A stretch of DNA of 64,000 nucleotides from Venturia oleaginea (lineage: Eukaryota > Ascomycota > Dothideomycetes > Venturiales > Venturiaceae). The notes under the pieces were generated by a model, which was not told the DNA's origin, did no database searches, and was given only the letters and a program-made list of their open reading frames with translations. The DNA is taken from positions 620,001 through 684,000 of the forward strand of contig JABMLP010000015.1 of assembly GCA_013176395.1 (NCBI GenBank). Reading direction: 5' to 3'. Made by a program: the position numbers and the translations under genes. Shown piece after piece: positions 44,043 to 54,488 of this stretch (within the stretch, counting starts at the first letter, position 1; every line of letters begins with the position of its first letter).

Positions 44043-46005
44043 CACCGTTGTGTTCACCCGATCGCCAAAAGCTATACTCTGCTTCGCTACACCGCTGTGT
44101 TTCTCGCCTCTACCCCGGACCGAGTATGTCGTACAGACTCGCCTCCTATCCCACCTCGTTTCCTTCTTGTTTGTCTGGGCCGCAGGCGCTTCGCTTCTGG
44201 GCAGTAGGGCACCTCATTTGCCTTCAATCGAGAAGCAATTGAGCCGTGGGCATGCCATCCTGAGACCTACCCCGTGGCTGAAGCCCCGTGTGGCTGAGGA
44301 AGCCTGTATGGCTCAGGGCTCAATGGCTTGCTCGCTCACAATGAAAATTCACGTGCCCTGGCCTGCGTCCGGCCAATCAACAGATAAAACGTGCCAGATG
44401 ACCGTGATCCGAAGGCGTGGCGAGATGGAGATAGATCACGCAGCTATGTCCGGTTAGGAGGACTTCATCAGACAGCCGACACGTGATAGATTATATAATC
44501 CACCGCGCCCCACTTCGCCCCGTTCACTGAAACAAGACCAGCTGTCCCCTCCGTCCTCCCTCTTTTCCCTTAACCAGTATCTCCAAATGCCCGCTGGCTC
44601 TTGTAGATACTGGTTATTCTGCTAGTATATCTGTGCTATGTAGACTCAAGAGGCAATGCCTCGTGTTTTGCTATCCTTCTACCTACAGTCTCCCTCTAAT
44701 GCTCAGCTTGTCTATCTGTTTCGCCTTATCCCTCAAGGCCAATGGGTTCCCTAAGTATGTTTCTGCTTGTGAAAGTTGCCTTGCACCAGATTCCTATGCG
44801 GCGGTGTATTTGGTTGTGTGATGCTGGAGACAATAGTAACCATCGTAGTCGTGATTTCGCTGCTTGGGTGTGATACTCCGGGTATGCCCGTGGACGAGGC
44901 TGTCTGGTAGCTGCCGTATTGTATGGCGCCGATCGTGCTATAGACCTGCCGTCTTATAGTCGGAGCCTATCTGCTGCTAGTCGCTCTCCCTGCTTGCTAT
45001 ATCGCGCTCCTACTCTTGCCAATGCCATAACTGGGACGCAACAGTCTGGGGAGAGGCTCAAGGCTACGTCTGCTGGCTTGTAGGGAGGGGATTTGCCGCC
45101 AATAAGCTCCTTCTATACGTCCTTACTGCTTACTGTGTTGCGCACCTACTCTTGCCAATGCCATAACTGGGACGCAACAGTTTGGGGAGAGGCTCAAGGC
45201 TCTGGACATCAGCTTGCAGCAGGACGGTTTGCGGAGACGATAGTAGATGAGGTTCTCTAGCAGCTGCCGTATCGTGTCGCACCGATTGTGTTGTAGACCT
45301 GTCGTCTTATAGTCGGAGCCTATCTGCTGCTAGTCGCTCTCCCTGCTTGCTATATCGCGCACCTACTCTTGCCAATGCCATAACTGGGACGCAACAGTCT
45401 GGGGAGAGGCTCAAGGCTACGTCTGCTAGCTTACAGGGAGGGGATTTGCCGCCAATAGGCTCCTTCTATGCGTCCTTACTACTTACTGTGTCGCGCACCT
45501 ACTCTTGCCAATGCCATAACTGGGAGGCAACAGTTTGGGGAGAGGCTCAAGGCTCTGGGCAACAGCTTGTAGCAGGACGGTTTGCCAAGACGTTGGGAGA
45601 GGTTGTCTAGTCGTTGCAGTGGTGTGTGGTGCCGATTGTTGCGCACCGGGCGTCTGGTGTTTGAGTTGTGTTGAAGGTATTGCCGTTCTAGCAGTGACTC
45701 GTCGACTCGGAGCGTTGCAGTGTCATCTGGGGTGATGGACTAGCCGGGAGATAGTGACTAGATGGTTGCTGTTGTCTTTGGTGGACGCATCGTTCGTGTA
45801 GCTTGCTCATGTATTCGTCTGCTTGCTCTGCCGTGGCCGCGACGGCGACTCTAGAGATATCTCATCGACGCTGAGGGACGCGCGATGGCCTCTAGAGGCC
45901 GGAGCGGCCACTGGCAGAGGTGTTTTGATGATCCTTAGATGATACTTCTGTAAATTCCAAAAATTGAGTTCTCGCTGTGTGTGCTGTTTTCAATAGAGAT
46001 TCCAT

Positions 46006-48067
46006 GATGGACCATATCTACTGACACCCTCTCAAATGGGAGTCCAACAGCAACATCAGTATGCCCAAAACGTCTTGAGACCTTTCTTTGACCCTTGGCT
46101 AAGGAGCAGGACTCACATTTGGCATGATGTGGCTTGTGGTTGTTGGTTGTGATGTGTACACCTGTGGTATTTGCTTGTAGTTTTGTCAACGCCGCAGGAG
46201 AAACGTGACCAAGCATCTCATGCCATTCAAGAGCTGTTGCTTTCTTTGGCGGTCGAGATTGTGTTGTTTGTGAGGCTAGAGCTGCAGCAGCAACACCTTT
46301 GAAGCCAGTAGTGAGAGCAGTTGTCTCGAAATCGGCTGGAGTGTCATTGGGATAACATGTCGGTAACGCAGTATCAGGTGATGTGATGGCGGATAGTCAG
46401 CTTGAGGATTCCCTGGCGATGACCCACATTGGGCCTTCTCTCTGAAAGATAATGAGTGGTTTGTCGTTCTTGGTGATGCGATTGAGGCGAAGATTGACAT
46501 CAAAACCTTTGTCAATCAAGATAGAGAGAGAGATAAGATTTGTGCTGAAGCCTGGAGCATAGATAACCCCAGATAGCACCAGGAAGCTGGGACCATTTGG
46601 CGTAGTAACCGGCAGTTTGACAGTGCCCTTAGATACAACGTGAGAAAGACCAGTGCCGGAGGTGATAGTCGATCCTATTGGCATGGTGGATTCGGTCGTG
46701 TAATACTGAAGGCTGTTGGTGACGTGATGAGAGGAAGCTGAATCAAGATACCAGATATTGGAATGGATGGTGATTTGAGACGAGAATGCGGCGGCAATAG
46801 GGTTACCCAGGGCTTCTACCACTGAAGAGTAGTATGCATTGATATGAACTGGCTCAACATCAGCAACTTCTTCAGTGGGAGGGATGTGGATAGACGTAGC
46901 GTTTGCCATGATATGCTCTGGTGCCGCAGTCGATGGTAATGAGGCATCGTTTTTGAGTCTCTTAACTGCTTTCTCATTCACTGTCTTGATGATGCCTACC
47001 AACTTCTTGTTCTTTTTGATGGCTCCATCAATCTTACTTTTCTTTGCCGGATTTTCAACCCAGTAGGGAGGGCGAATACATTCCACAATGTGGTCACAGT
47101 CACTCCAAAAGTGGACTTCTCCGCAGAGACATTCCTTTGGTGTGCGAGGAACCCGTGGGCCGGTAGAAGAGGCTTTAGTGTCAGAAGGTTCATCTTGGAA
47201 GGTAGCAAATGAAGCTAGAGGTGAATTTTGACCATGTGTGCGATGCTCAACGACTCTGAGACGTCGTGTATTGCGGAATCGGGCGACTACTTTGTCAATT
47301 GGAGGGAGGTCTAGGCCGTCGGAGAGGAGGTTGTTCATGAAGGCTTCTTGAAGGTCAGCCCAGTGGCTATCATACCGGCGAACTGCTGTGATGAAGTCAA
47401 AGATAGGCTGTTCATCTTCAACCTGACCAAGATTTAGTTTGACTGCTTGACCATGGGTGAACACCCATTTGTTAATCCAAGTATCGACGTCGCTGCCTTT
47501 GGGACCAATGGAGTTAAGGTACTGATATTCGCGGCGAACCTCAATTTTGAGGGCGCGATCAGTAGGGCAAACATGCTCCTTCAAAGATGCCATGATCTCC
47601 TGAACTGTGTTGCAATCAGTAAGATGTCCTGCGTATGCAGCGGAGACGTTGGCGTAGATTTTGTTTTTCAGCTCCTTCATTGCCTTAACTTTCAAGTCGT
47701 GCTCAACTTTTTCAATCTTGAAAACACCCAATTCGTACTCAAATTCCCACCGTTTTGCCGCGTTGTCAGGAATGCCAATTGTTGCTGGCGTAAGGCCAAC
47801 GTCGACGGGTAGTGGGGCCCTTCGGAGGTACAACAGAGGTTGCTCTGTATAGGCTTGAGCAGGGGGAGGGTTCTGGGCTTGCTGAGATGGAGTAAGAGCA
47901 ATAGGTTTGGGCTCAAAATCTGGATCAATGTATTCCCAAAGATTGTCGGTAATTGCTATTTGACGAATCCAATCGCGGAAGGCGTTCCACTTTGTAAGGT
48001 CCGAAAGGAAGATTTCAAGGGAGTCTCCCTTGAGCTTTGACGATGCTAATGCAGCTGACATCGTCAT
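46006..48067 (-). pseudogene. copia gag-protease-integrase, 5' part
   Basis: ATG at 48067 (MTMSAALASSKLKGDSLEIF). The Gag core is followed by a zinc-knuckle variant (CLCGEVHFWSDC), the aspartic protease active site (WYLDSASSHHVT) and LSGVIYAPGFSTNLIS. A TGA at 46397-46399 interrupts the frame. It then continues with the integrase HHCC zinc region (HEMLGHVS, CESCSLAKG) and the first catalytic Asp (VSVDMVHHG), and ends at the nested insertion (46005). The rest of pol is at 36525-38502. Confidence 0.9.
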
Positions 48068-48250
48068 GGTGGTGGGTGGGGATCTTTTCGTATATTCCGA
48101 GAGGATGTTGGATCGATGGCAGAATCGTTGTAAACACTGAAAGATGGGCTTAATGGGACTAGCGTGTATGGGGTTTGATAGAGGGGGTTGTATCAATACA
48201 CGGCGGTGAAACCAGGAAGGGTAAGGTGTGTTTACGAGGGTAGGCAAGCC

Positions 48251-48261
48251 GGGCTCATAAC
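48251..48261 (-). promoter_or_regulatory. Primer binding site of the copia element
   Basis: The plus strand GGGCTCATAAC directly abuts the LTR. It equals the anticodon-arm sequence of eukaryotic initiator tRNA-Met (GGGCUCAUAAC), which points to priming by an internal (half-tRNA) initiator tRNA as in Drosophila copia. Match length is 11 nt by memory of the tRNA. Confidence 0.6.
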
Positions 48262-48469
48262 TCTTGAATGATACACAGTGAAAAGATGAGGAGGATTAAG
48301 GATTGCATGAGGTTCATAATGAACCGGTGACCGAGCGATAGTTATACAGATGTGATTGCTTTGAAATCAAAAGACGGGTACATGATTCCGACGGCTGTAT
48401 GCCACCGATATCCACTTCGCGGCTAACTGAAATTGTGGTATCATCCAACAGCGGCTGTATCATCTAACA
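48262..48469 (-). repeat. 5' LTR of the copia element
   Basis: 208 bp, identical to 36263-36470. It is flanked outside by GTTTC (48470-48474) and inside by the primer binding site. Confidence 0.95.
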
Positions 48470-49576
48470 GTTTCATGTCTACCAAGTATCCGTCCGCAAT
48501 GATATTCCAGGGAGGTGATGCATATCGCTCTGCACGATCGGTTGGGGGGCCTGGGAGGTATTGTTAGTATTAAAAGATGGGCAAATCTGCTAGCTCTGCT
48601 TCAGAGCGCACTTACGCAAATTCTGGGAACCGCATGGAGTCACAGTAAGCGCCCCCATCCCGACCTCCAGCCACTTCTTGGTCCTGGCAGGCACATTTGG
48701 AATGTACTCGTAATCAATTGTCACATACAACTCCTGTTCTTTCTTCTCGTAGTTGACCACCTCAGCCAGCATGCTGAATGTGTCCTTAATTCCAATGAAG
48801 TAGCCAGTCTTAACAGGACTGCCTTTGGCGAAGAAGGATGTTGCAGTTCCTTCGTCACCCTGGCCCACGAAGACGGACATCTTGGGTATTAACGCACTCA
48901 AGAAACCACCTTGGCGTTTGATCAATGCGGGTGGCATAGCAGCCATACCGGCATGACCTCCTGCTGGAGATTCGGGTTTCTTGGACATGCCGTCGCCGAG
49001 TGCTGCGCCAAAATTAGTTCCGCCTGGCATTCCGTTTGGACACATGATTGTTGCTGGTGGTAGGACCATGCTTTGGCCTCGGTTTGTGATGATGATATGG
49101 TGACTGATCTTGTTAGACAGAACTTCCAAAGGTTTCGTGATGGGATCTCACCTATACAATCCACTTCCGATGTCCTTTTTCTTCCCCTCCTTGTCAGCGA
49201 GGTCAGCTTGAGCTTTGAGCACCATACAGTTCTGGCAAAGCTGCTGAGAATTCTTAGCATCTATGTTTTGCGGGAAAGACCGATCCAAACTCACACCTCC
49301 AATCCCCTTCCACACAAGATCACTTGTCGGATCCAGCTTCAAGACGTTGGGATCGACCTTCGCATGTTGTGCATTGGCCGCAGACACCTTGAAAGGTCCG
49401 TAGAGTTGCGTCTCACGCACTGAGCCGTCGTACAGAGAGGCCTCTCCCTTTGTTGTTTTGATAGGCTTCTCTGCTGCTCCCGGGGCCTGCGTGAATATGC
49501 CTAATTGTCGTCTCTCGTTGGACGGCGCGGCGTTGGCCAGAAATGGAAACAGCAACGGCAGAAAAGTTGACCTCAT
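48470..49576 (-). pseudogene. 5' part of a SURNod19-like gene split by the copia element
   Basis: ATG at 49576 gives a signal peptide (MRSTFLPLLFPFLANAAP) and then the family sequence in exons 49152-49576, 48616-49103 and 48470-48550. Motifs are LYGPFKVSAANAQHA, CQNCMVLKAQADL, HHIIITNRG and YVTIDYEYIPNVP. It ends in the copia target site within the codon after VDMK. The 3' part is at 35984-36262. No other lesion is seen in either part, so the gene was probably intact until the insertion. It shares the architecture of 16091-17548 but is clearly diverged. Confidence 0.82.
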
Positions 49577-50181
49577 TGTTGTTGTAACTGGAGAATGGCG
49601 ATTTCTTCTGGCTAAGAAAGAGGCTCATAAGAATTGACGTCCAAGTTGATGTTATTGGTCTTCAAGTACACAACCAACACGCAATGTGCGTATCGACCAT
49701 CTTATCTTCATCTTCATTGATTCAGTTGATTGGAGCTGGAGTGCGTCTTTTCGCCTATTAGCTCAAGTCCAAAGTATGAGATTGGTCTCTCCCAGCGGTT
49801 CCGTGTTCTTTCTGATGGATAATTTGTTCATGCGAGCCCTGGTGGCAGGATTTCCCGATATGGCTATTCAGCGCGTACGAATAAGAAGAACTGGGGCAGG
49901 TTTGTAGATTGTCTACACAGTAGTAAGGCTGGAGTTGAGACAAGCGATGGTGTGAGTGTCTCAGTAATTCAGCTCAACCTCTACAGTCCGAATTGAACAG
50001 CTTTGCCTCATTATGGCGAGGACGAGTCTCTGCAGATGATAGGACGTTGTTCTTGATAAAGTTTGTACCATGTTTCGTCTCGCCGCATTGACCTGGGCCC
50101 TGTCTTACTCATCAATATGGTACTTACCAACACCAGTCAACCATCTGCGGCAGGATTCTTCGTTCTTCATCAACCTCCGTC
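49577..50181. other. Divergent upstream region, no gene
   Basis: Lies between the starts of the split SURNod19-like gene and the metallo-beta-lactamase-like gene. Only short frames. Confidence 0.5.
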
Positions 50182-51172
50182 ATGTATACAGCCTACATCA
50201 CGTTGATACTTCCATTTCTTTCTGCCTCGAAACTAGTCCCTGGAATGCTCCCTACCTGCTTTGTCGAACCTGAGAACGACCCGCAGCTATGGCAAGTCCA
50301 CGCGTATAATAACAACACATACATCCTCCGGCAACCTGATCTTACAGACTACGAAAAGCCGTTCTTGTACTTAATATTCGGCAACGAAAAAGCCTACCTA
50401 TTTGACACTGGCTCCCGGTACGTTGAATTCGGTGGATGAGGTTATAGAGTTTGCTGATAGTAACAGAAATGGCCACCCAGCCCCCTTCATCAGAAAAATC
50501 ATCGCGGAGTACATGGTAGCAAATTCATCGCCATTGGAACTCATTGTTGGTCATTCGCACTCGCATTGGGATCATGTAGCAGGCGATCCAGAGATGAAAA
50601 ACTTCTCAATGCCAGGAATTACGACAAAATTCATTGCCCCAGACCTGGACTCTATGATTCAAGGCCACTCATTTCATGCATGGCCTAAGACCATTGCAGT
50701 TCTGGATCTGGGCTCTCGAAAATTGGACGTGATTCCTATTCCGGGCCACACACCTGAGTCGATTGCTGTCTACGACCGACAGACCGGTCTTCTACTGACT
50801 GGTGACTCGGTATATCCTGGTCGAATATACATTCCGGAGAATGCCATTACAATCTTCAAGGAAAGTCAAAGGAGACTCAAACGAGTTGCGCTTGATTCTG
50901 CAAATGAGATCAAGTGGATTCTAGGATGTCACATTGAGCAGAAAAAGACGCCATTCGAAGAATATCCCATTGGAACAAGACGCCAACCTGATGAGTATAC
51001 TTTGCAATTCGATGTGACTATCCTCGAAGACATGGAAAAAGGCTCAGAAAAGCTTCAGGTTGGTATGACCCTGGAACAAATCATGTTCAAGGAATTTTCC
51101 TGGGTGTTTAAAGGTGCAAACGACGTGGTGCAAGATTGGAAGCATGTTCATCAACTTCCTTTGTCTGCCTAG
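50182..51172 (+). CDS. Secreted metallo-beta-lactamase-fold hydrolase
   Basis: Two exons (50182-50417 and 50461-51172), separated by a short 43-nt intron (donor GTACGT, acceptor GATAG), give 315 aa. An N-terminal hydrophobic leader (YTAYITLILPFLSASKLVPG) suggests secretion. Metal-binding motifs of the superfamily are present: HSHSHWDHVAGD (HxHxDH), IPIPGHTPESIAVYD, LLLTGDSVYPGR and a final GCHIE. The start of the fold (KAYLFDTGS) is joined correctly by the intron. Superfamily members hydrolyse lactones, thioesters or lactams; the substrate cannot be read from sequence. There are no partner genes to suggest a pathway. Confidence 0.85.
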
Positions 51173-51370
51173 GCATAACAACAAAGGTTTTCGTTGAAGA
51201 GGCAGTAAATCCCGCCCAACATGAATCGTCTGATTCTCGACAAACAGGACCTTTCTCCGTGTTCAGATTATCCACTGGTTCCAAATTCCGAAAGGTTCAC
51301 ACCGGACATATTGACTTCGAGAGCCGACCTTCTCCACTAGTACCTTCTCTACTAGTACCTTCTCCTGTAT

Positions 51371-53238
51371 CTATCTGGGTCCAAACCAAACAGGTTCTTC
51401 ACCGATTTTCTGATTTATCTCCTCTGAAGCATTCTTCTTCTGTTCCTCCTCGGATGCCTTCTTCGGTGCTACTTTGTGCTCTTGCCAATAAGTCGTCTTC
51501 TGCAATGCCGGTGGATATATTTTATACACCGCTCGTGCCTTGTCTTGCACTGCTTGAATTGTACTGTCTTGTGGTAGCTTTGTCTTGTACCGGGCATTCA
51601 TTTCCTTAAACTCTGCCTTTAATTCTGCCTCGGCACTGCTTTTCCTTTGTTTGGGAGTCATCGCATTCTCCATTTCCCGAGCACTCATTCCCTTCTTTTT
51701 GGCTTCAATCTCTTTCTGGGCATACTGCTGGGCCTTATGGACTTGGATCCGTCTATTCCACCCACTGTCAAAATCGGCCATGTGTGGATTGATGCGCTCG
51801 TCCTCATCAAGGTGTGGAGGGCCTGGACAAGGCCAGTGGTCGTCCTTGGGCCACAGCCGCAAACTTTGACCCCAGGAATCACAAGCCTGGCCAGGACACC
51901 AACAATTCTGCCACACCCCTTCGGCATCTCTTTTGATGACACACTCTGGTTGGACTCGGCGCACCTTCAAAGCTTCCATCCGCCTCTTCTCTCTGTGCTT
52001 CGGAAGTTCTTCGACGACAGGGTCTTTCTCTTTGAACCCCAGCTGCTCCAATCTCTTCCTTCTATGCTTCTCCAAGTTCTGGATCAAAACCCGCAGTTCA
52101 TTAGCCAAGTCCTTCCCAGCGCACGGCTTACAGCAGTATCCCAGATCGGTGGCACCTTCTCGCCTTGGCCCCTGCTCATTCGCAGCAGGAATGACGCATT
52201 CGTTGCATCGGACCATCCCTGTCTACAGCTTTTAAACACAAAATCGTCGTGCTCATCGATCCAATCATCGAAATGCTTCTTCCATTGGTCGCATTTCTTC
52301 CTCTCACGTCTTCTCTCCTCTCTTTCTTCATCGTTTTTCTGGTTCATGCCTCTCCGCCATATATGACTTCGAATGGCTTTCTTGCAGATATAGCAATTGT
52401 TGCGGTCTCTGTAGTGGCATTCGCAACCATGGCAGAGCCATCCGACGACTACCACGTTGCACGGAGCGTAACATCGCCATTGTGGTACCCGTTCTTGCAT
52501 GTGTTCGTTGTGTGGAGCCAACTCTAGGAGAGCGTAAATAAATCGCGATACATAGTAGCATTTAGTGCTTTTCAGGCTTTGTTTTGCACTTATGTAAGAT
52601 GCAGACCAAGATTTGACTGGAAGTGGAAAGTCTTTAAGATCAAGGGGCGGAGGACGAGGTCTTGGACCGTCCTTCGGGTCTCCCCATCCGTTATTAACTT
52701 CTTCAACTTCTGCACCTCTGACTGGCGAGCTGGGTATACTCGCTGGTAGAGGTGAATCGTTGCTGACTACTGGGTTGGGCTGCCGATCTTTTCGTTCTCC
52801 TTCAACTTTTCCTTCACCCCGCACTTGCTCAAGATCTCCATCTCCTTCTTCTGGTCGGTCGGAGTCATGCATTCCTACTGGTTCTGAAAAGTCAGGCACA
52901 GTTACACCAGCAGCTCTGGCTTCTTCCTGCGTTCTTGCTTCATCCTCTGTTGCACGCCCTTGGCCTTTGTTACGGGTGGGTTGAGATACTGCTGTATCAT
53001 TTTCTCGATCATCAACGGCTTGTCCGGACTTCTCCTGTTGCAAATCTGCTGGGCGTCTGTCTTCATAATCTATGGCGTGCGCCGAGTCGTAGATATTTAC
53101 TGGAACGACTTCTGGGTTATTAATTGCGTTAGGGACAATGTTACTGGGCAAAGTGTGGTAAGATAAATAATGCTTTTTTGTAATTCTAGAGTACTTCAAC
53201 ACCTCTGCTATATATGCAAAGCTAACGAGATTTCGCAA
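51371..53238 (-). pseudogene. Cys-rich, zinc-binding-like protein with a frameshift
   Basis: Two overlapping minus-strand frames (53238-52084 and 52216-51371) read as one protein of roughly 600 aa if one base is shifted near 52216-52235. The first has an acidic, Pro-rich N-terminal half, then a Cys cluster (RCYAPCNVVVVGWLCHGCEC, RNNCYICKK). The second continues with RCNECVIP, CCKPCAGK and CWCPGQACDSWG, then charged coiled coil. No intron of realistic length fixes the frame (GTGTTTAAAAGCTGTAG would be 17 nt). The start is unclear; the listed left end is only the limit of the open frame. It could be a live gene with a sequencing error. Family not recognised. Confidence 0.45.
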
Positions 53239-54488
53239 GACCTATGACTATTTCTGCGGCTGTCCACGGCACACGTATACGTGGACAATTCATTCTCAGG
53301 TGTCCATGTGATGAATGAGCATGAAAAATCTTACCTCCTTTCCTGACCACAGCCTACCTCAAAGCAACAGCCTAGGTTTTGCTCCTCTCTCCACCCAGAT
53401 GTTCTACCAATAGCCCTATCAAATCGTAGAAACTTCACTCAGCTCCTCATCGTGTCCACATCCGGACTACCACTCAACTTCCCCAAAAACATCATAAACC
53501 AAGCTACAAACAAGCAAAACCAACATTCGCATCTCCCATCTCCTCTCACTAACTTCCCTCCCACAACTAACCCCTCACCACCCTCCCCAAAAAGCAATAC
53601 CAGAATCAAGAATACAAATTATCCAAACATCGATCGCAAAATACATGGTCACACCGGACACACACGTATTCCCGTAGATCCAACCACATCCTTTTTCCGC
53701 ATTTGTGGCAGCGGTAGGAGAGTTTGGAGTGCACTCTTTTTGAGAGATTGTGGGTTGGGTTATTGGTCATTAGGTGGTTTGGAGGTTGGTTGTTGGTTGG
53801 TAGGTTGCGGGGGTTGTGTGATGGTTTTGTTGTGTGATTTGTGAGGTTTGTGAGATAGATGGTAGTTTTGTTAGTATTTGTTGTAGTGGGTTAGAGATTG
53901 TCAAAGGAGTGGTGTGGAGAGGACTCCGGGTTTGAGGAGGTGACTTTGAGGAGGTGGCTCTTACACGATTTGCGGACCGATGAATGGGGGTATTGTAACG
54001 CGTGTAACAGGGTCAGTTATCATACGCTACGTGACAGTGTAAAGTGGACAACTCTTGCTTCGTTGATGATTTTCCTGATACGACTCGGATCTGGAAATCG
54101 GGAAGTTGAAGGTGTTCTTGCCGCGTAGCTACGGTTCCCAGCTTTGTGACTTCTGTAGTTTATGTGGCTGGAAATCACCTGCATGCTTGAGACGAGGTAT
54201 GTGGCTACATGGCATACTGAAGCAGCTCCTTGAATGAAGGGCATTGCCGATTTGAGAACGGTTGATGATACGATATCATACCTAAAAAAAGGTCAGTATC
54301 GACATATCTCCGGCGATATTCAAAGCTCAAATCGTCAGAATATGGATATCCACTTTGCATCGAGTCAGCACCGAGAAAACCACCACCATCCTATCCACAA
54401 GAGAAAAGGGCATGATGATTAGTCACCCATCACCAGCACTACATGCTAAAAATGTCACGATCTACCAACTCATCTCAGAGTAAAACAT
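53239..54488. other. No gene; strong opposite strand skews
   Basis: 53440-53660 has almost no G (A/C/T-rich) and 53700-53900 has almost no C (G/T-rich), so the skew flips around 53690. Short frames here are compositional. The rest is featureless. Confidence 0.5.

Larger units (their letters stand above)
38548..44434 (+). mobile_element. DIRS-like tyrosine-recombinase retroelement
   Basis: Contains in order a gag-like frame, a DIRS-type reverse transcriptase with RNase H, a tandem array and a tyrosine recombinase. That is the gene content of DIRS/Ngaro-type retroelements, which integrate by recombinase rather than by DDE integrase. The borders are deduced by comparison with repeat X copy A: left TTAAT|GCTAGTG, right GATAG|ATCACG, with AT present at both joints. 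I could not see clear inverted or split direct terminal repeats, so the exact ends are uncertain. Confidence 0.65.
38503..45990 (+). mobile_element. 7.5-kb nested insertion: repeat X containing a DIRS-like retroelement
   Basis: Flanked by a perfect 15-bp direct repeat, CAATAGAGATTCCAT, at 38488-38502 and 45991-46005. Removing it restores the copia integrase frame (VHHGISIDHNRY). The left end is (TGAT)n plus TCGGTTGCAGCCGCTTAAT. The right 1.55 kb (44435-45990) matches repeat X copy A (25273-26879), including its ~354-bp internal units. Between lies a 5.9-kb block with gag-like, reverse transcriptase/RNase H and tyrosine recombinase genes. Either X is an internally deleted form of this element, or the 5.9-kb block inserted into an X copy at TTAAT/CACGC. 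A 15-bp target duplication is not normal for DIRS elements, which favours the second reading. Confidence 0.85.
36263..48469 (-). mobile_element. Ty1/copia LTR retrotransposon, defective, with a nested insertion
   Basis: Two identical 208-bp LTRs flanked by GTTTC direct repeats (36258-36262 and 48470-48474). The internal minus-strand coding order is gag, protease, integrase, reverse transcriptase, RNase H, the Ty1/copia order. Without the insertion at 38503-45990 and its duplicated 15 bp, the element is about 4.7 kb. It is defective: one in-frame TGA after the protease (46397-46399) and a deletion with frame change joining the integrase C-terminus (KFYKPSE) to the middle of the reverse transcriptase (IAAFGLDMWQYDIVNAY) at about 37850. 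Identical LTRs mean it inserted recently, so proteins were probably supplied by another copy. Confidence 0.95.
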
